From Nocardia sp. alder85J (GTDB lineage Bacteria > Actinomycetota > Actinomycetes > Mycobacteriales > Mycobacteriaceae): a stretch of DNA of 64,000 nucleotides. Shown piece by piece: positions 8,979 to 16,814 of this stretch. Below the pieces are notes generated by a model. It had not been told where the DNA came from, did no database searches, and saw nothing but the letters and a program-made list of their open reading frames with translations. Numbering within the stretch: position 1 is the first letter of the stretch; the number at the start of each line of letters is the position of its first letter. The stretch is taken from positions 620,001 through 684,000 of the forward strand of contig NZ_JAIUCZ020000005.1 in assembly GCF_020176955.2 (NCBI RefSeq), given 5' to 3'. The position numbers and the translations under genes were made by a program.

Positions 8979-9034
8979 CGTTCTCTCACAAGGGTTTCGG
9001 GGGGCGCGGAACAGGGAAGGGAGACGAGAGCCGG

Positions 9035-9913
9035 TCAGCGCCGGGAGGTGTCGTACCAGTTGCCGACCACCCGCCGCGAGATCCAGCCGAACAGGCCGAA
9101 GACGACGACGCCGAGCGCCGAGGCCAGCAGGATGGCGGCGAACAACTGCGGGGCCTGCAACCGGGAGCGGTAGTTGTCGATCAGGATGCCGATACCGGGA
9201 TCGCCCTGTTTGAAGAAGAAGTCGCCGACGATGGCGCCGACCACCGACAGTCCTGCGGAGATCCGCACCCCGGCGAAGATCGCGGGCAGCGCGGCCGGGA
9301 ATTCCAGCTTGCGCAGCACGGTCAGCCGGCCGGTGCCGCGCAGCGCGAACAGATCCCGCAGGCCCTGGTCGACCGATTTCAGCCCGAACAGGGTGTTGGA
9401 CACCACCGGGAACAACGCGATCAGCACGCACACGAATACCCGTGCGACGAAACCGAATCCGAACCAGAAGCCGATCAGCGGCACCAGCGCGAGGATCGGG
9501 ATGCACTGCATGACAACGGCATAGGGGAACAGGGCGAGTTCGGCCCAGCCGGCCTGCGACATCAGGATGGCCCAGGCGATGCCGAGCACGACGGCGATGG
9601 CGAGGCCGGTCAGCGCCACCACGCTGGTGCGTTCCAGCGCGTGCCACATGTCCGGCGCCGACGAGCCGAACAGCCCCTTGCTCAGCACCTCCTGCGGCGG
9701 GGGCAGCAGGAATCGCCGCGACGGCGCCAGGATCTCGTAGGAGGCGAAGTACCAGATGCCGATGACCAGCGCGAAGACCGCGGTGGGGGCGAGCACGGCG
9801 GCCGGGTTCCAGCGCCGCGCGCGCGGCGCGGGCTCGGATTCGGTGACGGGAATGCGGGTTCCGGCCGCCTCCTCGGTGGTCTTCGTCTCGGTGGTCTTCT
9901 CGGATGTCGTCAC
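9035..9913 (-). CDS. ABC transporter permease (SsuC/TauC/ThiX type)
   Basis: This 292-residue integral membrane protein has a hydrophilic threonine-rich start (about 35 residues) and about six transmembrane helices. The BPD-transp-1 EAA-like loop is around GLKSVDQGLRDLFALRGTGRL, followed by RKLEFPAALPAIFAGVRIS. It forms the channel for the substrate-binding protein encoded next. It overlaps the ATPase gene by four bases (ATGA), showing translational coupling. Confidence 0.9.
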   Translation of the reverse strand: MTTSEKTTETKTTEEAAGTRIPVTESEPAPRARRWNPAAVLAPTAVFALVIGIWYFASYEILAPSRRFLLPPPQEVLSKGLFGSSAPDMWHALERTSVVALTGLAIAVVLGIAWAILMSQAGWAELALFPYAVVMQCIPILALVPLIGFWFGFGFVARVFVCVLIALFPVVSNTLFGLKSVDQGLRDLFALRGTGRLTVLRKLEFPAALPAIFAGVRISAGLSVVGAIVGDFFFKQGDPGIGILIDNYRSRLQAPQLFAAILLASALGVVVFGLFGWISRRVVGNWYDTSRR

Positions 9914-10680
9914 TGGTGACCTCCTCGCAGGGCCTTGGACACACGACCGGCCAGCGCGGCGAACTCCGGGGTGAACCGGAGGTCGTCGCGACGCGGAAAG
10001 TCGAAGGGGATGTCGATCTCGTCGACAACCCGGCCGGGCCGGCCGGACATCACCACCACCCGCGAGGACAGGAACACCGCCTCGGCGACCGAGTGGGTGA
10101 TGAACAGTCCGGCGAACCGGCGGGTGGCGAAGAGTTCGCTGATCTCGCCACCGAGCCGCTCCCGGGTGATCTCGTCCAGCGCGCCGAACGGCTCGTCGAA
10201 CAGGAACAGTTCGGGATCGACGGTCAGCGACCGGGCCAGCGACACGCGCATCCGCATGCCGCCGGACAGCTGGCGTGGCAGATGGTCCGCGAACCCGCCG
10301 AGGCCGACCAGTTCGATCGCCTCGTCGGCGCGGCGGTAGCGCTCGGCGCGGCCGACGTGGTCGAGTTCGGCCAGCAGTGCGACGTTGTCGCGGACGGTGC
10401 GCCAGGGCAGCAGGGTGGCGTCCTGGAAGACGTAGCCGATCCGATTCGCGCCGACCTGGGTGTAGCCGCCGGTGGCGCGGTCCAGGCCCGAGGCGATGCG
10501 CAACAGGGTGGACTTGCCGCAGCCGGACGGGCCGACGACGCTGACGAATTCACCCGCCCGCACCACCAGGTCGACGCCGCGCAGCGCGACGGTGCCGTTG
10601 GGATAGGTGAGCTCGACGTCCTCGAAGCCGAGCACCTGACTGCCCTTGCGCGGTGGTGCGGTGTTCATCGTGGCGTTCAT
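9910..10680 (-). CDS. ABC transporter ATP-binding protein (SsuB/TauB type)
   Basis: The 256-residue ATPase has Walker A GPSGCGKST (residues 50-58), a Q-loop at YVFQDATLLPWRTVRDN, signature LSGGMRMRVSLARSL, Walker B LFLFDEPFGALDE and an H-loop in LFITHSVAEAV. The LLPWRTVRDN sequence is typical of nitrate/sulfonate/taurine importers. It energises the importer with the permease and binding protein encoded downstream, and overlaps genes on both sides by four bases. Confidence 0.92.
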   Translation of the reverse strand: MNATMNTAPPRKGSQVLGFEDVELTYPNGTVALRGVDLVVRAGEFVSVVGPSGCGKSTLLRIASGLDRATGGYTQVGANRIGYVFQDATLLPWRTVRDNVALLAELDHVGRAERYRRADEAIELVGLGGFADHLPRQLSGGMRMRVSLARSLTVDPELFLFDEPFGALDEITRERLGGEISELFATRRFAGLFITHSVAEAVFLSSRVVVMSGRPGRVVDEIDIPFDFPRRDDLRFTPEFAALAGRVSKALRGGHQ

Positions 10681-11945
10681 GGAACTGATACCTCCGTTGC
10701 CGCGAATTGTGCTGTCCGGTGGGTGGTTTCACTGATCGAGACGATCGCGCCGCGGTGCAGTACGAGGCGGTCGGCGGGCGCGCCGGCGATCACGTCGAGC
10801 AGGCCGGTGCCGCGCACCGCCAGCAGTTCGGCGGCCGCGCCGGGCCGCGGACCGGCCACGGGCAGGCCGAGCACCGCGCGAGCGCCGTCGGTGACCAGGT
10901 GCGCGGCCGTGCGCGGGTCCAGGTGGCCCGCGGCGATCAGCAGCGCGGCGGTCTCGAGGGCGTCGCTGCGGCCGATCGGGTTGAACGGGTCGCGCACGTT
11001 GTCCGCGCCGGCGGCCAGCGGGATGCCGGCCGCCAGCAGCGCGGACAGCGCGGTGAGCCCGCGCGGGGTGCGCACGAGATGGTCACGGCCCTGGAGATAG
11101 AGGTTGGTGACCGGCAGGCTGACCACGCCGATTCCGCTGTGCGCCACCGACTTCAACAGCGGGTCCAGCGCCTCGGCGGACAGCGTGCCCAGTTTGCAGC
11201 AGTGCCCGGCGGTGCGGATGCGCTCGGGGGGCCAGTCTTTCACCCGGTCCGCGTAGTGACCGAGCATCAGGTGGTCGCCGTCGAGGAATTCGTCCACGTG
11301 CAGGTCCGCGCCGACGCCGCGCTGTTCCGCGATCGCCAGCAGCCGATCGGTCTCGGCGACCGGGTCCGGTGCGATATGCGGTGCGCCACCGACGAAGTCG
11401 GCCCCCGCGTCCAGGGCAGCGTGCACCCGCTCCGCGGGCGCGCCGATCGGGGTGAGCACCACGATCTGCACGTCCATCAGCGCGCGCAGCCGCTCCCGCA
11501 CCGCCACCACCGCGCGCAGGCCGCGCAGCGGATCGGGCCCGTCGAGCAGGTCCACGTGGGTGCGCACCGCGGTGGTTCCGTTGCGCAGCAACGCCATCGC
11601 CGCCGCGAGCGCCCGCTCGTGGAACGACTCCTCGGTGAAGGCGGCGCTGCCCGCCCGCCAGCTGCGGATGGCCGCGCCCAGGTCACCCAGCGGCGGTGAG
11701 AGCAGGTCCCAGGACAAGGCCTTGTCCAGGTGCGCGTGCGGTTCGGCCGGGGCGGTGAGCAACACGTAGCCCCGCAGGTCGACCTCGTCCGCGGCGGTGT
11801 CGACGGCCCGATTCCGCCGGTGCGGTGTGACGGCCGCCACCACGGCGCTGTCGCGGTCGTGCCGCAGTTGCACGTCGACCACCGAGCCGTCCGGCAGCAT
11901 CGCGCCGCACAGCCGTGAAACACGGTGTGGCAGTGGATGTTCCAT
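10677..11945 (-). CDS. Cytosine-deaminase-like amidohydrolase
   Basis: The 422-residue protein looks like a CodA-type amidohydrolase. TAPAEPHAHLDKALSWDLL carries the HxH metal site and LDK, RNGTTAVRTHVDLLD and DLHVDEFLD supply further ligands, and AAGADNVRDPFNPIG carries the catalytic aspartate region. Such enzymes deaminate pyrimidines, isoguanine, creatinine or N-substituted formamides. It is the first gene of the eight-gene operon, 195 bases from the divergently read regulator gene. Its promoter region contains the 19-bp palindrome at 12018-12036. The substrate is unassigned. Confidence 0.85.
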   Translation of the reverse strand: MEHPLPHRVSRLCGAMLPDGSVVDVQLRHDRDSAVVAAVTPHRRNRAVDTAADEVDLRGYVLLTAPAEPHAHLDKALSWDLLSPPLGDLGAAIRSWRAGSAAFTEESFHERALAAAMALLRNGTTAVRTHVDLLDGPDPLRGLRAVVAVRERLRALMDVQIVVLTPIGAPAERVHAALDAGADFVGGAPHIAPDPVAETDRLLAIAEQRGVGADLHVDEFLDGDHLMLGHYADRVKDWPPERIRTAGHCCKLGTLSAEALDPLLKSVAHSGIGVVSLPVTNLYLQGRDHLVRTPRGLTALSALLAAGIPLAAGADNVRDPFNPIGRSDALETAALLIAAGHLDPRTAAHLVTDGARAVLGLPVAGPRPGAAAELLAVRGTGLLDVIAGAPADRLVLHRGAIVSISETTHRTAQFAATEVSVP

Positions 11946-12017
11946 GAAGCTCCCTCGGACTGTGAGAAGATCGCTGGATCCGCCTGTGGCTGGTGCGGCG
12001 GGGCCCTACTGTGAGCT

Positions 12018-12036
12018 ATGTTGATGTCATCAACAT
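12018..12036. promoter_or_regulatory. 19-bp palindromic operator ATGTTGATG-T-CATCAACAT
   Basis: Perfect 9-base arms surround one central base, between the divergent amidohydrolase operon (start 11945) and the XRE-cupin gene (start 12141). The position suits autoregulation and control of the operon by that regulator. Two variants of the same motif occur at 28248-28266 and 28450-28468 in front of other hydrolase genes. Confidence 0.75.
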
Positions 12037-12140
12037 TTAGGAACTATCGAGCCGCAATATTTCGATCTCATGAACAGCGCGGCGTCGTCTTTGTTAAACC
12101 GTCTCCCGCCGCGGGAGACGACGAGCTGGGAGCAGACATC

Positions 12141-12746
12141 GTGCCCGACGACGAACAGCACGCCCTCGGCGCCGAGATCCGCCGCCGACGCCGTGACCTG
12201 GGCCTCACCATCGTTTCACTGGCCGAACAGGCCCAGATCTCGCACCCGTTCCTCAGCCAGCTGGAGCGCGGCCTGGCCCGGCCCAGCATGATGACGCTGG
12301 CCCGGCTGGCCGAGGCGCTGGGCACCACCCAGGTGGAACTGATGATCGCCGCCGACACCCGCGCCGGCGCCGAGGGCAAGCCCGGCTCGATCCGGGTGGT
12401 GCGCTCCCACGACGGCCTGCAACTGCCCCGCGGCATCGCCCGCGCGGGCTCCGAACAGGGCTCCACCCGCCTGCTGGTGCACGGCCGCGCCGCCTTCTAC
12501 CCCCAGGAGTTCATCGAGGTACACACCGATTTCGGCCCCTACTTCGTGCACGACGAGGATGAGTGGCTGTACGTGGTCGCCGGTTCCATCGTCGCCGATC
12601 TCGGCGACCACGGACAGGCCCGGCTGACCGAAGGCGACAGTCTCTACTACACTGGCGGCACACCACACCGCTGGCGGGTGGTGGACTGCGCGAGCGCCCG
12701 GCTGATCGTCGTGAAGGCCGCAGGCCGGCCGGAAACCGGCGCGTAG
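12141..12746 (+). CDS. XRE-family regulator with C-terminal cupin sensor
   Basis: The 201-residue protein starts at GTG 12141, chosen because GGGAG lies nine bases upstream and because the in-frame sequence before it is not HTH-like. An N-terminal lambda-repressor-type HTH covers about residues 7-62 (LAEQAQISHPFLSQLERGLARPS). A cupin_2 domain follows, with FGPYFVHDEDEWLYVVAG and YYTGGTPHRWR. This architecture is typical of one-component regulators of small-molecule catabolism (PuuR/SutR-like). It is the most likely reader of the adjacent 19-bp palindrome (inference). Confidence 0.88.
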   Translation: MPDDEQHALGAEIRRRRRDLGLTIVSLAEQAQISHPFLSQLERGLARPSMMTLARLAEALGTTQVELMIAADTRAGAEGKPGSIRVVRSHDGLQLPRGIARAGSEQGSTRLLVHGRAAFYPQEFIEVHTDFGPYFVHDEDEWLYVVAGSIVADLGDHGQARLTEGDSLYYTGGTPHRWRVVDCASARLIVVKAAGRPETGA

Positions 12747-12804
12747 TACGAGATCCCGTGGCTGGGAACACAATCCGGTGGGGCCGACATTTCCGGAGGC
12801 CCTC

Positions 12805-13755
12805 ATGAACAAGAACCAGACCCTCGACGTCGTCGTCCGCGACCGCCGCACGGTGGCCCGCGACATCGACGAATTCACCCTCGCCCGCCCCACCGGCGAC
12901 CTCCTGCCCACCTGGGAACCGGGCGCCCACCTGGACCTGCTGCTGGACAGTGGCGCGGAACGCCAGTACTCCCTGTGCTCCGATCCGGCCGACACCACCA
13001 GCTACCGCATCGCCGTGCTCCGCGAACCGCACGGCCGCGGCGGCTCCCTGCATGCCCACGAATCCCTCACCGTCGGCACCCGGGTCTCGATCCGCCCGCC
13101 CCGCAACCACTTTCCCTTGGTTCGCGCCCTCGGCTACGTCTTCGTCGCCGGCGGCGTCGGCATCACCCCCATGCCCGCCCTGCTCGCCGCCGCCGCCCGC
13201 ACCGGCCGCCCGTGGCGCCTGGTCTACACCGGCCGCGACGCCGACACCATGGCCTACGCCACCGAACTGAGCGACCGCCACGGCGACGCCGTCACCCTCC
13301 ACCACTCCACCACCGCCGGCCGCCTCGACCTGCCCGCCCTGCTCGCCGCCACCCCCCGCGGCACCGCCGTATACGTCTGCGGCCCAACAGGTCTGATCAG
13401 CGCGGTGGAGGAAGCATGTGCGTCACTCCCCGCAGTGGACGTCTTCTCCGAACGCTTCGTCGCCACCACCGCCGACGACGCCACCGATGCCCCTTTCGAA
13501 GTGTCCCTGGCCAATTCCGGCCTGGTACTGACGATCCCGGCCGGCCGCTCGATCCTCGACATCGCCGAGAGTCACGGCGTGGTCACGGTGTCGTCGTGCC
13601 GCGAAGGCACCTGCGGCACCTGCGAAACCACCGTCGCCAGTGGGGAAGTGGAGCACCGCGATTCGGTGCTGTCACCCCAGGAGCGGGCGGAGGGGGAGAC
13701 GATGATGATCTGTGTGTCGCGGGGGACGGGGCCCCGGTTGGTGCTGGAGCTCTGA
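12805..13755 (+). CDS. Phthalate-dioxygenase-reductase/VanB-type oxidoreductase
   Basis: The 316-residue protein starts at ATG 12805 behind GGAGG. It has an FMN-binding barrel (RQYSLCSDP, 53-61), an NAD-binding domain (FVAGGVGITPMPALL, YVCGPTGLI) and a C-terminal plant-type [2Fe-2S] ferredoxin domain with Cys265, Cys270, Cys273 and Cys303. Such proteins pass electrons from NAD(P)H to a Rieske oxygenase such as vanillate demethylase. No Rieske oxygenase gene is present in the window, so its partner must be encoded elsewhere. It follows the XRE-cupin gene by 58 bases and may be co-transcribed. Confidence 0.9.
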   Translation: MNKNQTLDVVVRDRRTVARDIDEFTLARPTGDLLPTWEPGAHLDLLLDSGAERQYSLCSDPADTTSYRIAVLREPHGRGGSLHAHESLTVGTRVSIRPPRNHFPLVRALGYVFVAGGVGITPMPALLAAAARTGRPWRLVYTGRDADTMAYATELSDRHGDAVTLHHSTTAGRLDLPALLAATPRGTAVYVCGPTGLISAVEEACASLPAVDVFSERFVATTADDATDAPFEVSLANSGLVLTIPAGRSILDIAESHGVVTVSSCREGTCGTCETTVASGEVEHRDSVLSPQERAEGETMMICVSRGTGPRLVLEL

Positions 13756-13763
13756 GCGCCGTG

Positions 13764-14107
13764 GGCGGCCCGGTGCGCAGCGTGCTTGCCCATCCCGGCT
13801 ATACCTCGACGAATGTGCAGACCAACGGGCCGGTCGGTGCGGTCGAGGTGCTGTTGGGATATCTCCTCGCCCCACTCGCCCAGGCTCCGGATCGGGGCGC
13901 GCTACCTCAGTTGTACGCGGCCACCGGGGCCGAGGTGTGGCAAGCGGAGAATTCTTCGGGCCGAACGGTATTGCCGTGTCGCGCGGTGCGCCCGAGCAAG
14001 TGCGGCTCGCCCCGGCCGCCACCGACCCCGACACCGCTCGTACCCTGGGGGAACGGTCGCAACGACTGACCGGCGTGCAATTCCTGGCGCCTACTCACCC
14101 GTTGTGA
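13764..14107 (+). pseudogene. C-terminal remnant of a short-chain dehydrogenase, frameshifted
   Basis: Without any start codon, the frame beginning at 13764 reads GGPVRSVLAHPGYTSTNVQ and continues to ALPQLYAATGAEVWQ. The reading then switches frame near 13945-13955 to EFFGPNGIAVSRGAPEQ and ends DPDTARTLGERSQRLTGVQF before a stop at 14105-14107. Together these match in order the last third of actinobacterial SDR oxidoreductases. The N-terminal Rossmann part is missing and a frameshift joins the two pieces. It is a decayed gene directly behind the intact reductase gene. Confidence 0.75.
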
Positions 14108-14189
14108 AATTCCCTCTCCGGCAGGACGGCAGCCTCCACCGGTCGCCGGAACAGCGGAATCCTCCCGAGGCATCCCCGAGAAGTGGTGG

Positions 14190-14609
14190 TCAGACCGCGA
14201 TGACCGTCAATTGGGAATCGAGTCCCTTGAAGTCGTCGACATTGCGCGTGAACAACGGAACCCTGTGCAGAGTTGCTGTGGCCGCGATCATCAAGTCCAG
14301 GCGGCGTGGCCGGGGATTGCGGCCGGCGGCCACGACCAACGCGCAGAGATTCCCGTACATCTTGGCGGCGTCGTCGTCGAAGGGCAGCGGGTCCATATTC
14401 GCCTCGATCATCAGCAGCCGAGTCACCCGGAGAGAACGCTGGACGGGATCGCGCGTGGTGTGCACGCCTGCCGCGAGTTCCGCCACCGTGACAGCGGAGA
14501 CCTCCGGAATCACGGGCAGAGTTTCCGGAGGGATGGTGTCGAGGTCGATCAGCGTGCAGGTGTCGAGCAAGCCGCTCGAATACCGACGCTCCGACCGCTC
14601 ACTCGTCAT
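14190..14609 (-). CDS. vapC: PIN-domain ribonuclease toxin VapC
   Basis: The 139-residue protein has the PIN-fold acidic residues: GLLDTCTLIDLD near the start, a VTVAELAAG glutamate, and the later RPRRLDLMIAATATLH aspartate followed by LFTRNVDDF. VapC toxins cleave tRNA or rRNA until neutralised by VapB. The ATG at 14609 lies inside the end of the antitoxin gene (ATGACGAGTGA, 11-base overlap), the classical coupling of a toxin-antitoxin pair. An upstream in-frame ATG at 14624 is less likely. Confidence 0.88.
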   Translation of the reverse strand: MTSERSERRYSSGLLDTCTLIDLDTIPPETLPVIPEVSAVTVAELAAGVHTTRDPVQRSLRVTRLLMIEANMDPLPFDDDAAKMYGNLCALVVAAGRNPRPRRLDLMIAATATLHRVPLFTRNVDDFKGLDSQLTVIAV

Positions 14610-14853
14610 CGAGACGATCCTCACCGAAATATTGGTCGAGCTCCGACCGCAATGCGCGGTAGTCGGGCGCCGGACTCAACGCGAAGATTCGCTGTAGCTC
14701 CTCGGTGGTCGGCTTGCGTTTCACCCGCAACGGACGCACCTCGGCGATCGGCGTTCCGTTCCGGGTGAGGACGAAACTCTCCCCCGATTCCACCTCGTTC
14801 AGCACAGCGGCGGACTCGTTACGGAACTCACGCACGCTGATCGTCTTGGCCAC
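14599..14853 (-). CDS. vapB: Phd/YefM-family antitoxin VapB
   Basis: This 84-residue protein starts at GTG 14853. It has the AbrB/Phd-type N-terminal DNA-binding and dimerisation domain (KTISVREFRNESAAVLNEVE, SFVLTRNGTPIAEVRP). An acidic, flexible C-terminus (SELDQYFGEDRLDDE) would wrap the VapC toxin. It is the first gene of the two-gene operon and should repress it together with VapC. Confidence 0.88.
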   Translation of the reverse strand: MAKTISVREFRNESAAVLNEVESGESFVLTRNGTPIAEVRPLRVKRKPTTEELQRIFALSPAPDYRALRSELDQYFGEDRLDDE

Positions 14854-14979
14854 CCGACCACCGTAGCACCCGAGGACACCTCCGGACACGATGTAGCCCG
14901 AGGTCCCGGACCGTCGGCGAAGACAGTCGTCATGCGAGTTCCGGGTGCTGTCACCGAGCCCAGCACGGTCCCATACCCT

Positions 14980-15879
14980 TCACTCGTAGAGCAGGTCCCG
15001 GGTGGTGTACGCCCCGGTGGGCAATTGCCCGTCACTTACGTACTGCCGGAACAACTCCCCCACTTCCGCCGGCGTGAACACCTCGTTCGGGTAGACCTGC
15101 ACGGCGCCGTCGCCGACGGCGATGTCGACCGGCCCGGTGCCCCAGATCGGGTGGTCCACGACATGGCCCACGGTGTGATGCTCGGTGGCGGTGCGGATTT
15201 CGACGGTGTAGCGGCCCGCCGATCCTGCGGTCTGGATGAATCGGTCGTGGAGTTCGTCGGGGGCGAGGTCCGCGACGGTGGTACCGGCGGGCAGCGGCCA
15301 CAGCACCAGCACTGCCGGATCGTCGTCGTCCAGGAACGCGGCGAATTCCGCTGCGGTGACGCCGGGCAGGACCGGGCGATGCTCATCGTAGTCGATGGTC
15401 AGGCCGTGGGTGGCGCCGGCGTCGGACAGGATGTCCGGGGTGTCCAGCTCGCGGAGGTGGTATTCGGTAGGCCGGATCACGCCGGACTCGTAGTAGGCAG
15501 CCAGTACCTCCGCAGCCTGGCGGGCATCGAAGATCTCCCCCGCACCCACGGTCGTGCTGTGTCCCAGATCGAAATGGATCGACTGCGAGATGCCGGTGGG
15601 TCCGCGGCCGATCTGGTGGCGCGTTCCGTCGTGGCGCCATTCGAGGGCGAGCCGGTCGGCCGAGCCGACCGCGAGCAGGCAGTTCTCGCGCCGGCTTGCC
15701 GGGTCGGGCAGCAGGTCGGGGTGTCGGGGGGCGAGCCACAGGCGCAGCGAGTAGCGGAGTTGGCCGTCGCAGACGGCGAGGGTCGGCGCGAAGGTGTCCG
15801 GCCCCACCGCGCCGCAGCCGGACGAGACGTAGGCTCCCTCGCTGAGATCCAGTACGTACCAGGGCTTCTCGTCCGTCAT
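14980..15879 (-). CDS. Immunity-like protein paired with the secreted toxin (Imm1-like C-terminus)
   Basis: The 299-residue protein has no signal peptide and is acidic, as expected for a cytoplasmic immunity protein. The C-terminal AVQVYPNEVFTPAEVGELFRQY segment plus GQLPTG resembles the end of actinobacterial Imm1-family immunity proteins (recall, not a search). The N-terminal half is not recognised. It starts inside the end of the toxin gene (4-base ATGA overlap), so the two are co-translated. A degenerate copy of its last 30 or so codons lies at 24972-25078. The immunity role is inferred from context. Confidence 0.6.
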   Translation of the reverse strand: MTDEKPWYVLDLSEGAYVSSGCGAVGPDTFAPTLAVCDGQLRYSLRLWLAPRHPDLLPDPASRRENCLLAVGSADRLALEWRHDGTRHQIGRGPTGISQSIHFDLGHSTTVGAGEIFDARQAAEVLAAYYESGVIRPTEYHLRELDTPDILSDAGATHGLTIDYDEHRPVLPGVTAAEFAAFLDDDDPAVLVLWPLPAGTTVADLAPDELHDRFIQTAGSAGRYTVEIRTATEHHTVGHVVDHPIWGTGPVDIAVGDGAVQVYPNEVFTPAEVGELFRQYVSDGQLPTGAYTTRDLLYE

Positions 15880-16811
15880 CCGGGTACCAGCTCCACTTCG
15901 TCGATGGTGATCGGGCTGCCGTCGAGGATCGCCTGGGCCTGACCGCCCCGGCGGATGGCATCATCGAACGGTTCCTGTCCGGGTTGATAACCGCCGGTAC
16001 CCGACTTGACCTCCAAGCCCAGGTAATTGCCGTTCGATTTACGGACCAGGCCGTCGAACTTGCGACCGGTTTTCAGCTTAGCGGCCTCGTCCGGGGTCAG
16101 TTTGGCCAATCCGTCCGGTGTCAGGGTGGCTTTGGTCTGCTTCGTGATCACCTGGACGTTGCGCGCCTTGGCGTAGGCGTCCAGTGCGGCTTGTTCCTTG
16201 CCTATCGACGCGGGGTCGCCGCCGTTGCCGCGACTGTACTGGCCCAGGCGGTTACGGATGCCGGCTCGGCCGGGATCGCCACCGGGTGCGCGACGGAACG
16301 GCAGCGGCGGGACGACCCGGAATTCACTGTGCAGGATATGGGCGATGTCCTGCATGAGCGCCAATCGCTGGGCCTCCAGTTGCGTCGCCTGCTCCTTCCA
16401 CGCCGTGATCTGCCCTTGGAGACCGTCACGCTCGCTGTTGAGGGCGGCGGCCTCCTCGTTGAGCGGATCGGCGATCGACGGCGGGGCGGTGCGGCCGGGG
16501 TAGGAATCGACGACGGCGTTGTGTGCGGTGATCCTGGCATCCAGCGATTGCGCTTGTGCCGCAAGCATTTGCCCCTGCTGCTGCCAGGCCGCGACCGTTG
16601 CCGTGAAGGTCGCGATCCGGGTGTTGAGATCGACCGAGTAGTCGCTGCTCGGGTCGAGTGGATCAGCGCCGCTGCTGGTATCGGGCGGGGCGAGGCCACC
16701 CGGCGGCTGAGCGACCGGCGGCTGACCGGCCGCACCGATCGGGACCAGCAGTACGGCGACGATCAAGGCCGCGAGCAGGGCCCAGAGGCGGCGGAAGCGC
16801 GGTGACGTCAT
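15876..16811 (-). CDS. Secreted coiled-coil protein with C-terminal nuclease-like toxin domain
   Basis: This 311-residue protein has a Sec signal peptide (residues 1-30), a proline-rich stretch, a long coiled-coil region (about 62-160) and a C-terminal domain (about 200-311). That domain contains KFDGLV (Asp253) and LGLEVKSG (Glu267-x-Lys269), followed by a GGQAQAIL helix. The spaced D...ExK pattern is that of PD-(D/E)xK nucleases. An exported coiled-coil stalk with a nuclease tip and an overlapping downstream gene is the layout of a polymorphic contact or secreted toxin. Nuclease activity is predicted, not shown. Confidence 0.6.
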   Translation of the reverse strand: MTSPRFRRLWALLAALIVAVLLVPIGAAGQPPVAQPPGGLAPPDTSSGADPLDPSSDYSVDLNTRIATFTATVAAWQQQGQMLAAQAQSLDARITAHNAVVDSYPGRTAPPSIADPLNEEAAALNSERDGLQGQITAWKEQATQLEAQRLALMQDIAHILHSEFRVVPPLPFRRAPGGDPGRAGIRNRLGQYSRGNGGDPASIGKEQAALDAYAKARNVQVITKQTKATLTPDGLAKLTPDEAAKLKTGRKFDGLVRKSNGNYLGLEVKSGTGGYQPGQEPFDDAIRRGGQAQAILDGSPITIDEVELVPG

Positions 16812-16814
16812 GGG

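Noticed and set aside
12018..12140. A longer N-terminus for the XRE-cupin regulator starting at 12018
   Set aside because: That start would place the operator palindrome inside the coding region; the GTG at 12141 has a good ribosome-binding site and begins directly before the HTH domain.
13786..14697. A 303-codon plus-strand frame across the SDR remnant and VapBC
   Set aside because: It runs antisense through vapC and lacks any recognisable motif; the SDR remnant is in other frames.
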